Positions 32,848 to 40,609 of a stretch of DNA of 64,000 nucleotides are shown here, piece by piece. Source of the stretch: Rufibacter roseolus. Lineage in GTDB: Bacteria; Bacteroidota; Bacteroidia; Cytophagales; Hymenobacteraceae. The stretch covers positions 682,001-746,000 of the forward strand of contig NZ_JAFMSU010000001.1 of the NCBI RefSeq assembly GCF_017916365.1, written 5' to 3'. Below the pieces are notes generated by a model. The model worked only from the letters and a program-made list of their open reading frames with translations, searched no databases and was not told the origin of the DNA. The translations under genes were made by a program, and so were the position numbers. Each line of letters opens with the position of its first letter. Position 1 is the stretch's first letter.

Positions 32848-33333
32848 ATGAAAAAGACAAAGTGGATTACCTCCGGGATGTTAAGCATGGTCTTCTCCCT
32901 ATTGTTGCTCACGGCGCAGGCAGCCGGCATCAGCCCCACCGAGCTGAAGATGGACAAGATCCTGAACACCTATGCCACCAGGATGAAAGCGGCCTTCCTG
33001 GAGAAAAACGACGAGAAAACCATCGCCCTCATCAAAACCGCCTCTGATGAGGCCGGTGCCGAGATGCACAAACTCAAGCCCGAGCTGGAGAAGTGGGCCC
33101 AGGAACATAAAAACTTGAAAGGTGCCGAGAAAGAGGCCTTTGAGAAGCGGTTCCAGTCCAAGCCTTATTTCAAAACCATCTTTGAGGTGATGCTGGACCC
33201 CGCCGTAGCCAAACGCCTGCAAGCTAACCCAGCCCTGGACCAAGCCATCAAAGAAGGCAATAAAGCGTTCCCTAACTTCAAATCTGCTGAGGACAGCAAC
33301 ATAGAAGAAGCTTCTGGATTTGACGAAGGATAA
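32848..33333 (+). CDS. Small secreted helical protein in the MacAB-like operon
   Basis: 161 residues from the ATG at 32848, with a signal peptide ending TAQAAG. The mature part is rich in Lys, Glu and Ala and predicted almost entirely helical (KMDKILNTYATRMKAAFLEKNDEKTIALIKTASDEAGAEMHKLKPELEKW). There is no family I recognise. It follows the adaptor by 70 bases and ends in a terminator, so it is likely the last gene of the export operon. It could be a periplasmic accessory or a cargo of the transporter; neither is shown. Confidence 0.75.
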   Translation: MKKTKWITSGMLSMVFSLLLLTAQAAGISPTELKMDKILNTYATRMKAAFLEKNDEKTIALIKTASDEAGAEMHKLKPELEKWAQEHKNLKGAEKEAFEKRFQSKPYFKTIFEVMLDPAVAKRLQANPALDQAIKEGNKAFPNFKSAEDSNIEEASGFDEG

Positions 33334-33358
33334 AACCTTTGCCCACTTCTTCTCAAAG

Positions 33359-33386
33359 CGCGACAACTCTGCCCGGGGTTGTCGCG
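33359..33386 (+). terminator. Terminator ending the MacAB-like operon
   Basis: CGCGACAAC / GTTGTCGCG stem with a nine-base loop, followed by TTCTGTTTT. The T-rich tail is also the beginning of the IPE next to it. Confidence 0.75.
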
Positions 33387-33390
33387 TTCT

Positions 33391-33426
33391 GTTTTAGCTT
33401 TGTTTCCCGGAAAAGAGCCGTAAAAC
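33391..33426. repeat. IPE palindrome abutting a terminator
   Basis: GTTTTAGCTTTGTTTCC / GGAAAAGAGCCGTAAAAC, downstream of the operon terminator by four bases. Confidence 0.65.
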
Positions 33427-33467
33427 CCTTCTCTGCCCCAAGGCATTCACCCCAACCAAAAACCAAA

Positions 33468-34574
33468 ATGAAAAGCCCCGCCTTTACTGTTCAACTGCAC
33501 TTTGAGTCTGAGCACAGCATCACCGCCACCGGCAAACACGTGCGCGACGGCCTCTCCGCCGTACTGCGCACCGGCGATTACCTCTGGATGAGCTGCGATG
33601 AGCAAACCACCCTGGAGCGCCTGAAACTCACCGGTGAACAGACCTTCGGCGAGCACGTGCACTTTGACCTGAGCCAGTACCTGGACCTGCCCGATGGCAC
33701 CAATTCAGAGATTGACATTGAAGGTCTTGGCGAAGGCGGGGGATACCTTTGGCTGGTGGGCTCGCATAGCCTCAAGCGCAAGAAACCACGCAAGGAAGAC
33801 TCTATAGAAAAGCAGATCAAAAGGCTGGCCAAGGTCTCATCTGATCCTAACCGGTACCTGCTGGCCCGCATCCCGTTGGTGCAGGACCCCGAAACCGGCG
33901 AGTACACCCTTGCCAAAAAGTGCACTGATCCCGAGGACCCCTCCAAAAAGCTTCGGGCCGCCCAACTGGTGGGTACTAAAACGGGAAACCAACTTATGGA
34001 TGCCTTCCAGAATGACATCCACCTAAAGGATTTCCTGCCCATTCCGGGGAAAGACAACGGGTTTGACATTGAGGGCTTGGCCGTGCACGAAGACCGCATC
34101 TTTGTGGGTTTGCGCGGACCGGTGCTGCGTGGCTGGTCTATGGTGGTGGAGCTGCAGTTAAAGGATGGGGAAGAGAAAGGTACCCTGCAGCTCAAGGCCA
34201 ACGCAGACGGCTCGCTATACAAAAAGCACTTCCTGCACATGGTAGGCAAAGGTGTGCGGGAACTGCGCGTCAAAGACAATGACCTCTACATTCTGGCGGG
34301 CCCCACCATGGACCTGGACGGCACCATTGCCGTGTACCGCTGGCCCAACGCCATGGTGCAGTCCCTAGAGGGTGAACAGATGGTGCACCGCAAAGAACTG
34401 GATCACCTCTTTGATGTGCCCCACGGCAGCGGCTCCCACTCGGGCCTGGACAAAGCCGAAGGCTTGGGCATCTTTGACGAGGAACACCTGCTGGTGGTCT
34501 TCGACAGCCCCAGAGACGAACGTAAAACAGACAAAAATGCTGTCACCGCCGATGTATACCGCATCAAGGACTAG
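33468..34574 (+). CDS. DUF3616 domain-containing protein
   Basis: 368 residues from the ATG at 33468; upstream codons in frame run through the terminator and IPE and are rejected. No signal peptide. Repeated beta-propeller-like blades: AVLRTGDYLWMSCDEQTTLERL, DIEGLGEGGGYLWLVGSHSLKRKKPRK, DIEGLAVHEDRIFVGLRGPVLRGW, ELRVKDNDLYILAGPTMDLDGT, GLDKAEGLGIFDEEHLLVVFDSP. The DIEGLA/EGL motifs match DUF3616, whose function has not been assigned. Expected in the cytoplasm. Not obviously linked to neighbours. Confidence 0.85.
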   Translation: MKSPAFTVQLHFESEHSITATGKHVRDGLSAVLRTGDYLWMSCDEQTTLERLKLTGEQTFGEHVHFDLSQYLDLPDGTNSEIDIEGLGEGGGYLWLVGSHSLKRKKPRKEDSIEKQIKRLAKVSSDPNRYLLARIPLVQDPETGEYTLAKKCTDPEDPSKKLRAAQLVGTKTGNQLMDAFQNDIHLKDFLPIPGKDNGFDIEGLAVHEDRIFVGLRGPVLRGWSMVVELQLKDGEEKGTLQLKANADGSLYKKHFLHMVGKGVRELRVKDNDLYILAGPTMDLDGTIAVYRWPNAMVQSLEGEQMVHRKELDHLFDVPHGSGSHSGLDKAEGLGIFDEEHLLVVFDSPRDERKTDKNAVTADVYRIKD

Positions 34575-34655
34575 TGAAATTTAAAGCTTGCCCTTAAATA
34601 AGTTGCCTGGCCTGGCGTTGAGAAAAAGATTACTCTCTTCAAATCAAACATGACC

Positions 34656-34691
34656 GTTTCGGGGCTGTTTTCTGTATAACAGCCCCGAAAC
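34656..34691. repeat. IPE palindrome, perfect 14-bp arms
   Basis: GTTTCGGGGCTGTT / AACAGCCCCGAAAC with an eight-base middle. The outer stem sequence TTTCGGGG/CCCCGAAA differs from other copies yet pairs perfectly, an example of covariation. Confidence 0.88.
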
Positions 34692-34717
34692 AATTCACCT
34701 TCCCGTACCTGCGCCGC

Positions 34718-35608
34718 ATGAAACACGTTTTCGCCCTGCTTTTGATGGTCCTGCTCTTGGCCGGCACCGGTTTTGGCCAGGTGAAAGGCACCGTCACCGA
34801 CAAAGCCACAGGAAAGCCGGTGGCCTTCGCCAATATCTGGGTAGAGGACGAGAACCTGGGCACCACCTCCTCTGAGAAAGGCGAGTTCGGGTTTGCTTCT
34901 TCCGCGTTGCAGGGGAAAACGCTGGTCATTTCCTGTTTAGGCTATGAGCGGATGCGCCTCCTCATCTCGGGCGGAAATCTGAATATTAGCTTGGTGCCTT
35001 CGGCGGTGGCCCTCAATGAGGTAACGGTGAAGAAAAGCACCAAACGCAGCAAGCTCGTCATCAACAAACTGGATGATAACACTGAGTATTCTTTCGGGAG
35101 CAATGGCACGCCCTGGATTGTAGCCCAGTACATTCCTTACGAACCCAATTACGCCGCCACGCCTTTTCTGGACCAGATCTCGCTCGTGACCCTGAGTAAC
35201 CTTAAAAATGCATCTTTCAAACTCCGCCTCCTGCGGGTAGGCGAGGACGGCGCCCCCGGCCCCGACCTCCTTTCCATACCCCTCATGGGCCTGGCCCCGA
35301 AAGGCATCAAGACCGTGATCCTGGATGTAAGCCAGCACGACCTGCAGATGCCGGCCAAGGGTTTCTTCATCGCGTTTGAGTGGCTCGTGATCAAGCAGAA
35401 CCGCCACGAGGCCGTTGACCCCGAGACCGGCGCCAAAGAAGTACCCGCCAGAATCTCCTACGAGCCCAGCATCCGGTGCTACGGTCCTGACCAACGCAGC
35501 CCCAACGGCTGGATCTACCACCAGGGCAAATGGGTAAGCACCAGCCAACGCGAAGGCGACGCCATTAGCTTCGCCACCCCACAATTCCAGCTCACTTTGA
35601 GTAATTAA
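34718..35608 (+). CDS. Secreted CarboxypepD_reg-like protein
   Basis: 296 residues. Signal peptide ending TGFGQ, then a CarbopepD_reg_2 domain (VKGTVTDKATGKPVAFANIWVEDENLGTTSSEKGEFGF, LVISCLGYERMRLLI, VPSAVALNEVTV), as found before TonB receptors, here without a receptor barrel. The rest (about 110-290) is a second beta-rich domain: GSNGTPWIVAQYIPYEPNYAATPFLDQIS, FKLRLLRVGEDGAPGPDLLS, MPAKGFFIAFEWLVI. This pairing is seen in several Bacteroidota proteins of unknown function, probably surface- or periplasm-located. Length normal for such proteins. Confidence 0.8.
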   Translation: MKHVFALLLMVLLLAGTGFGQVKGTVTDKATGKPVAFANIWVEDENLGTTSSEKGEFGFASSALQGKTLVISCLGYERMRLLISGGNLNISLVPSAVALNEVTVKKSTKRSKLVINKLDDNTEYSFGSNGTPWIVAQYIPYEPNYAATPFLDQISLVTLSNLKNASFKLRLLRVGEDGAPGPDLLSIPLMGLAPKGIKTVILDVSQHDLQMPAKGFFIAFEWLVIKQNRHEAVDPETGAKEVPARISYEPSIRCYGPDQRSPNGWIYHQGKWVSTSQREGDAISFATPQFQLTLSN

Positions 35609-35658
35609 GGCCTGAACTAGAGTAACAGCAATTCCCTCCTGACTTCTTTATTTTTATT

Positions 35659-35746
35659 GTCATCCTGAAAGGATCTTGTGAGCGAACGGTAAAAGCGCAT
35701 AATACATGGTTTTCTAGCTTGCCCACAAGATCTTTCCAAGATGACA
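35659..35746. repeat. 90-bp inverted-end repeat, copy B
   Basis: GTCATCCTGAAAGGATCTTG ... CAAGATCTTTCCAAGATGAC. Interior GAGCGAACGGTAAAAGCG is shared with copy C at 48.0 kb, where the two termini are swapped. Confidence 0.85.
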
Positions 35747-35782
35747 AATAAGAAGGAGGATGGAGAGTGTCCTTTAAAAGAT

Positions 35783-35824
35783 GTTTCTTTTCAGGCCTCT
35801 TTTCCTGAAAACAGGTCAGAAACA
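35783..35824. repeat. IPE palindrome
   Basis: GTTTCTTTTCAGGCCTCTTTTC / GAAAACAGGTCAGAAAC; lies beyond the GH3-gene terminator. Confidence 0.65.
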
Positions 35825-35848
35825 TTTCCAAACTTAAAAACCTTACCA

Positions 35849-35890
35849 AACAGAAGAGCCGCCCCGGGTTACCAAGGCGGCTCTTCTGTT
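35849..35890 (-). terminator. Terminator after the GH3/beta-lactamase gene
   Basis: AACAGAAGAGCCGCC / GGCGGCTCTTCTGTT, 15 paired bases, loop of 12. Confidence 0.85.
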
Positions 35891-35909
35891 GATTATCTAT
35901 GGACAGCGG

Positions 35910-38900
35910 TTAGTTGCGCTTGCTTTCCACGGTATCAGGTTTTGGTGGGGTGACGCGGGATTTGTCAATGGCGTCGTAGACAACTTGCATCACCTTGGTG
36001 CGGGTGTTCAGCTTGCTCAGAACCGAGCTCTCGCGGGTGGGGTGCACGCGGTTAGACAGGAACACATACACCAGTTGGTTCACCGGGTCTACCCAGGTGT
36101 AAATGCCCGTGAAGCCGGTGTGCCCGAAGCTCTCGGCCGGGGCGCTCCTGGCGGCGTTCCCGTTCTCGGTGCCCGGCTTGGACGGACGGTCAAACCCGAG
36201 GGCGCGGTAGTTGTCTGGGCAGAACTGGCATTTGCTGAACGTGCTCACCGTTTTGTTGGCGATGTAGCGCTTGCCGGCGTAGATCCCATCGTTGAGGTAC
36301 AGTTGCATCACCTTGGCCAGGTCATTCGCGGTCCCGAACAAGCCTGCGTGGCCGCTGATGCCGCCCAGCATGGCAGCGCCTTCGTCATGCACCGTGCCGT
36401 GCAGCAACTGCTTCCGGAACAAGGTATCCACTTCGGTAGGCACAATGCGCGACAACGGGTAGTACTTGTAAGGGTTGAACGTTAATGTAGTAGCGCCCAG
36501 CGGCCCGTAGATGTTCTTTTTCAGGTAGGTCTCAAAGTCCTCGCCGGTGATGTTTTTCACTACCAGCGGCGCCAGAATGAAAGACAGGTCACTGTACACG
36601 TAGCCCGGCTTGTCATTCAGTGGTGACTTCTTGATCTGTTCGTAAATTTCCTCGGCGTAATCTTTCCGGATGAACAGGTTCTTGGCCACGCGGTACGGGA
36701 ATTTATCAGAGGAGTCTGCTTTGAAGATGTTCGGCTTCAGCTCGCCGTTGGCCTTCACGGTCTCTCTCCAAAACGGAATCCAGGACTTCAGGCGGGCCTG
36801 GTGCGTGAGGATGTCGCGGTAGCGGAGGTTCTCTTTGTCTGAGCCTTTCATCAAAGGCAGGTACTCGCCCAGGGTTTTGTCCACATCAAACTTGCCCTCG
36901 CCGTTCAGTTTCATGTAAGCCGCCAACGATGTGGTGATCTTGGTTACCGAGGCCAGGTCATACAGGTCTGTGTTCTTCACCGGCATCTGGTTCTCGTAGG
37001 TATGATACCCGAACGACTTGGCGTAGATCACTTTCCCGTTCTTGGCTACTAGCACCTGAGCGCCAGGGGTGGCTTTGGCTCTAATGGCCTGGTTTACCAG
37101 CGTGTCAATCTGCGCGAAATCCTCTGACCGAAGGCCTACGGCTTCTGGTTGCGTATAGGCCAGCCGGAGGCCGGCATCGGTTTTCAGGCCATTGTTGATT
37201 TTGAAGTAATTAGACACGTTCACCGGCAACTTGCCTTTGGCGCCCACCCCCCCGAAAATAATCTGGGCGGCTACGTCCTGGGTTAAGGCATTCTCCTGGT
37301 AGGTGGCCAATACGCCGTGCGCTTTCTCAATGTCTTCAAAACGGTTGAGGCTGTACACGTTGCCAAATACGGTCACAATGGTCTGTTTGGAACGGATCAG
37401 GTCTTTCAGGAACAGGTTCATCTCGGCGGTAATTCCGAAGGTGTTATTGCCGGAGGCCTTCAGTTGCAGCTTATGGACACCTACCAGAATGGTGTTATAG
37501 TTTTTCAGCTTGTCTTTAAGCGCCTGCAGGTCAGCGATGGAGCTGGTGGGCGGCAAGAAGAAGTTGTCCACTTTCGCGTATTTGGCCAGGTTCCGCTGGA
37601 ATTCAGTCTCTGTGCTGGTGCCCAGCGCCAGAGCGGCAATATTCAACGTGTCCAGCGTTTTGATAGGCAGGATGTTGTCTTTGTTGCGCAGCAGCGTAAG
37701 CGAAGCCTCAGTTAGCTGGCGGTTAATGAATTCGGCGGTGGGGTTATTCAGGTCCTGGATCAGGTTTTTGGTTTCAATGGGTTGCCACTTGTCCAGACCC
37801 GCCCACTGTTTAGCGGCCAGTACTTTCCGGCAACGGGCATCTACCTCGGCCTGGGTAATTTCCTTGTTCGCGATGGCTTTCTTCACCTCCTCAATGGTGG
37901 TTTTCACGTCCATGGTGTTCAGGAGAACATCGTTCCCAGCCAGTAAGGCCTTCACGTCCACAATGCCGGGGGCGTAAAACTTGGCCACGCCTTGCATGTT
38001 CAGGGCATCGGTGAAAACCAGGCCTTTAAAGCCCATCTCTTTCTTGAGCAGATCGCTCACAATGTTCTTGGAGAGGGTAGAGGCTACGTCTTTGGTGTTG
38101 TCCAGCACCGGAATGTTCATGTGCGCCACCATGAGGCTGCCCAGACCGTTTTTCATCAGCTCTCTGAAGGGGTACAATTCAGTAGAATCTAACCGAAGTT
38201 TAGAGAAGTGTAGCACCGGCAAGCCGTAGTGCGAGTCCACGTTGGTGTCGCCGTGGCCGGGGAAGTGCTTGGCGTTGGCCATCACTTTATTGTCCTGCAT
38301 GCCTTTCACGTACGCCAGGGATTTGCGGGTCACGTTGTATTTGTCTTCGCCGAAGGAGCGGAACCCGATCACGGGGTTGTTGGCGTTGTTGTTCACATCC
38401 ACTACCGGCGCGAAGTTCACATGGATGCCCAACCGGCGGCACTGGCGCGCAATCTCCGCGCCCATGTCATAGATCAGTTTCTCGTTTTCAATTCCGCCCA
38501 AGCTCATCTGGTACGGGAACGATACCGTGCTGTCCAGGCGCATGCCCAGGCCCCACTCGCCGTCAATGGAAATCATGAGCGGCACTTTGCTTTCACGCTG
38601 GTAGCGGTTGGTCATGTGCGCCTGCCGTACCGGTCCGCCCTGGAAGAAGATCAATCCGCCCACCTTATAGGTAGTCACCAACCGGCTGATAGAGTCTATG
38701 TGCACCTGGTTTTTGTTGGAGTACACCGGAATCATGATCAGCTGCGCAATGCGCTCCTCGGGCGTGAGGGTCTTGAACACGGAATCTACCCATTTCTGGT
38801 TTGCACCCATAAATGGCGGATCGGTTTTTGGATTAAACACTGGCACCGCAGGTTTCTTGGCCGCCGCTTTCTTGCTTGCCGTTACCTTTTTAGAAGCCGG

Positions 38901-39050
38901 GGCTTTCTTTTTAGCAGCAGCAGAGGCCTTTTTGGAAACGGTTTTGGTGGTTTTAGCGGATTTTTTGCCGCGGGTCTGGCCGTGCAGGGAAATGAACCCT
39001 ACCGCAAACAGAAAAATGAAGACGAGGGGGAGAAAACGGAGGTTTTTCAA
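35910..39050 (-). CDS. GH3 beta-N-acetylhexosaminidase / serine beta-lactamase-like fusion
   Basis: About 1046 residues from a TTG at 39050, giving a fine signal peptide (LKNLRFLPLVFIFLFAVGFISLHG); a TTG 29 codons upstream is possible. A Lys/Ala-rich linker (KKSAKTTKTVSKKASAAAKKK) follows. GH3 N-terminal domain, NagZ type: KHFPGHGDTNVDSHYGLPVL and LVFTDALNMQGV with the catalytic Asp. Middle GH3_C-like domain. From about 660: class C beta-lactamase-like hydrolase with SVTK (in DLASVTKITTS), YSDLSFILAPL and FGHTGFTG. Likely outer-envelope enzyme trimming GlcNAc from peptidoglycan fragments plus a peptidase/esterase activity. The fusion is known in Bacteroidota. Confidence 0.88.
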   Translation of the reverse strand: MKNLRFLPLVFIFLFAVGFISLHGQTRGKKSAKTTKTVSKKASAAAKKKAPASKKVTASKKAAAKKPAVPVFNPKTDPPFMGANQKWVDSVFKTLTPEERIAQLIMIPVYSNKNQVHIDSISRLVTTYKVGGLIFFQGGPVRQAHMTNRYQRESKVPLMISIDGEWGLGMRLDSTVSFPYQMSLGGIENEKLIYDMGAEIARQCRRLGIHVNFAPVVDVNNNANNPVIGFRSFGEDKYNVTRKSLAYVKGMQDNKVMANAKHFPGHGDTNVDSHYGLPVLHFSKLRLDSTELYPFRELMKNGLGSLMVAHMNIPVLDNTKDVASTLSKNIVSDLLKKEMGFKGLVFTDALNMQGVAKFYAPGIVDVKALLAGNDVLLNTMDVKTTIEEVKKAIANKEITQAEVDARCRKVLAAKQWAGLDKWQPIETKNLIQDLNNPTAEFINRQLTEASLTLLRNKDNILPIKTLDTLNIAALALGTSTETEFQRNLAKYAKVDNFFLPPTSSIADLQALKDKLKNYNTILVGVHKLQLKASGNNTFGITAEMNLFLKDLIRSKQTIVTVFGNVYSLNRFEDIEKAHGVLATYQENALTQDVAAQIIFGGVGAKGKLPVNVSNYFKINNGLKTDAGLRLAYTQPEAVGLRSEDFAQIDTLVNQAIRAKATPGAQVLVAKNGKVIYAKSFGYHTYENQMPVKNTDLYDLASVTKITTSLAAYMKLNGEGKFDVDKTLGEYLPLMKGSDKENLRYRDILTHQARLKSWIPFWRETVKANGELKPNIFKADSSDKFPYRVAKNLFIRKDYAEEIYEQIKKSPLNDKPGYVYSDLSFILAPLVVKNITGEDFETYLKKNIYGPLGATTLTFNPYKYYPLSRIVPTEVDTLFRKQLLHGTVHDEGAAMLGGISGHAGLFGTANDLAKVMQLYLNDGIYAGKRYIANKTVSTFSKCQFCPDNYRALGFDRPSKPGTENGNAARSAPAESFGHTGFTGIYTWVDPVNQLVYVFLSNRVHPTRESSVLSKLNTRTKVMQVVYDAIDKSRVTPPKPDTVESKRN

Positions 39051-39147
39051 GGCAAAAAGCAAGGATAATGGAAGTACGTAGCGCGAAAGAGTGCAAATTA
39101 CAGCATAATTCTGGAAAACAGGCTCATAAAGGAGCAAAGTTCCAGTT

Positions 39148-40203
39148 TTAAGCCACGGCGCTCTTTAATAACCTGATAGTTCCGGCGGTGGCGTCTATCT
39201 CGGCCTCGGCTCCTACTGGTACGGTAAATTTGTGGGTTATGTGACCTATCATGGCCCCGGAATACACCGGAATTTTCAAAGACTGTAGATGTTGCTCTAA
39301 CACCTCTTCCAGCGTGAGCGACCCGTAGCTTCCTTTGCCGGGCTCGCAGTCTGAGCATTTGCCGAACACCACGCCTTTGACTTGGTCCAGCACCCCGGCC
39401 AGTTTCAATTGCGTGAGCATGCGGTCTACCCGGTACACAGCCTCGTTCGTGTCTTCCAGGAACAGGATAGCGTCTTTCCAGTTGGGCAAATAATCTGATC
39501 CTAGAATGGCGGTGAGCACCGTGAGATTGCCGCCCACCAGCTTGCCCTGCGCCGTGCCGGGGGTGATGGTGGTGATGCGGTCTTTGGTGATGGTGAGGTT
39601 ATCGCCCAGTTCTTTGGGGTTCTCAAACAGCGCCGGACTGCCGTCTACCAGCACTTGCCGGAAAGAATCTACGGAGAACTTGTTCCAGGTGGCGGACCCC
39701 ACCGGGCCATGGAACGTGATGAGGCCGGTTTTTGCGTTGATGGCCAAAAGCAGCGCCGTAATGTCTGAGTACCCGATGAGCGGTTTGGGGTTCTTCTGGA
39801 TGGTCTTGTAGTCCAGCAAAGGCAGCAACCGGGCGCAGCCCCAACCTCCGTGGATGGCCAGAATACCTTGCACACTTTTGTCTGCGAACATGGCGTTCAC
39901 ATCCTCGGCCCGCGCCTGGTCTGTACCCGCCAGATACCCGAACCGGTCAAACACGTGCTTGCCCATTTTCACTTTCAGGCCCAGCGCTTCAATGGACTCT
40001 TTGGTGATCTGCACCACCTCCTTGCTGAACGCCGCGCCTGCCGGACAGATGAGGCCTACCGTGTCGCCGGGTTTGAGGCGGGGCGGCAGAATGGTTTTGG
40101 GGCCTTTCTCAGGAGCAGTAACTGAGTTGAAACCCAGCAAAGGAAGAGCCGCGGCGGCCACAGAAAGCGAAGCCAGCACCTCACGGCGAGATCGAAGTAT
40201 CAT
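39148..40203 (-). CDS. LD-carboxypeptidase (peptidase S66)
   Basis: 351 residues. N-terminus RSRREVLASLSVAAAALPLLGF resembles a Tat signal (RR plus hydrophobic stretch), so export folded is possible. The S66 core shows PRLKPGDTVGLICPAG, ILAIHGGWGCARLLPLLDY, IGYSDITALLLAI with the nucleophile Ser in GYSD, VGGNLTVLTAILGSDYLP and the Glu/His of ILFLEDTNEAVYRVDRML and GHITHKFTVPVG. It removes the terminal D-Ala from tetrapeptides in peptidoglycan recycling. Sits 98 bases upstream of the GH3 fusion on the same strand, so a joint murein-recycling role fits. Confidence 0.9.
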   Translation of the reverse strand: MILRSRREVLASLSVAAAALPLLGFNSVTAPEKGPKTILPPRLKPGDTVGLICPAGAAFSKEVVQITKESIEALGLKVKMGKHVFDRFGYLAGTDQARAEDVNAMFADKSVQGILAIHGGWGCARLLPLLDYKTIQKNPKPLIGYSDITALLLAINAKTGLITFHGPVGSATWNKFSVDSFRQVLVDGSPALFENPKELGDNLTITKDRITTITPGTAQGKLVGGNLTVLTAILGSDYLPNWKDAILFLEDTNEAVYRVDRMLTQLKLAGVLDQVKGVVFGKCSDCEPGKGSYGSLTLEEVLEQHLQSLKIPVYSGAMIGHITHKFTVPVGAEAEIDATAGTIRLLKSAVA

Positions 40204-40272
40204 ACGTCAACAGGTTTAGCGGATAGAAGGGAAAACACCGCGTTAAAATAAAGAGATTGTTCCTGTTTCGCG

Positions 40273-40310
40273 TGTTTTGGGCCTGATTTTTCAAATTGAG
40301 GCTTAAAACG
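40273..40310. repeat. IPE palindrome
   Basis: GTTTTGGGCCTGATTTTTC / AAATTGAGGCTTAAAAC; left arm at consensus, right arm with three changes. Confidence 0.68.
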
Positions 40311-40333
40311 GAAAAGCAGTGTAGTACGCATAT

Positions 40334-40489
40334 CGTCCCCCTTTGAAGGGGGTAGGGGGATGACCACTCGTGCTGAATATGGCATTCCAGATAAGTAGGG
40401 CCATCCCTTGTGGTTGCCCTTGCTCTGAGCGGAAGCTTTCCATAATTGATATGGCTTTGTCATCCTCCTACCCCCTTCAAAGGGGGACG
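40334..40489. mobile_element. MITE-like element with 30-bp terminal inverted repeats
   Basis: Ends CGTCCCCCTTTGAAGGGGGT... and ...ACCCCCTTCAAAGGGGGACG are inverted over 30 bases with about one mismatch; each end is itself a small palindrome. The 96-base interior contains one arm of the ATCCCTTGTGGTTGCCCT repeat. No coding capacity and no obvious target duplication, so mobility is inferred from the ends only. Confidence 0.6.
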
Positions 40490-40609
40490 GAATGCGTGAG
40501 ATAATTTTAATAGGATGTCCTATCCAGAGTGCGAAGGCCACATTTTTCTGACGTAATTTTTGATGCTGTCAGAATCTTGGATTAACTATGGGTTCTAAAC
40601 TGTTCCTGT

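Larger units (their letters stand above)
35609..35909. other. Gap with 90-bp repeat, IPE and terminator
   Basis: Between convergent genes. Contains copy B of the 90-bp repeat, one IPE and the terminator of the GH3 gene; nothing else seen. Confidence 0.7.
40204..40609. other. Gap with IPE and a MITE-like element
   Basis: Between divergent genes. It holds an IPE (40273-40310) and a 156-bp element with 30-bp terminal inverted repeats. The last 100 bases are AT-rich and should contain the dacB promoter, though no clear box was found. Confidence 0.65.
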
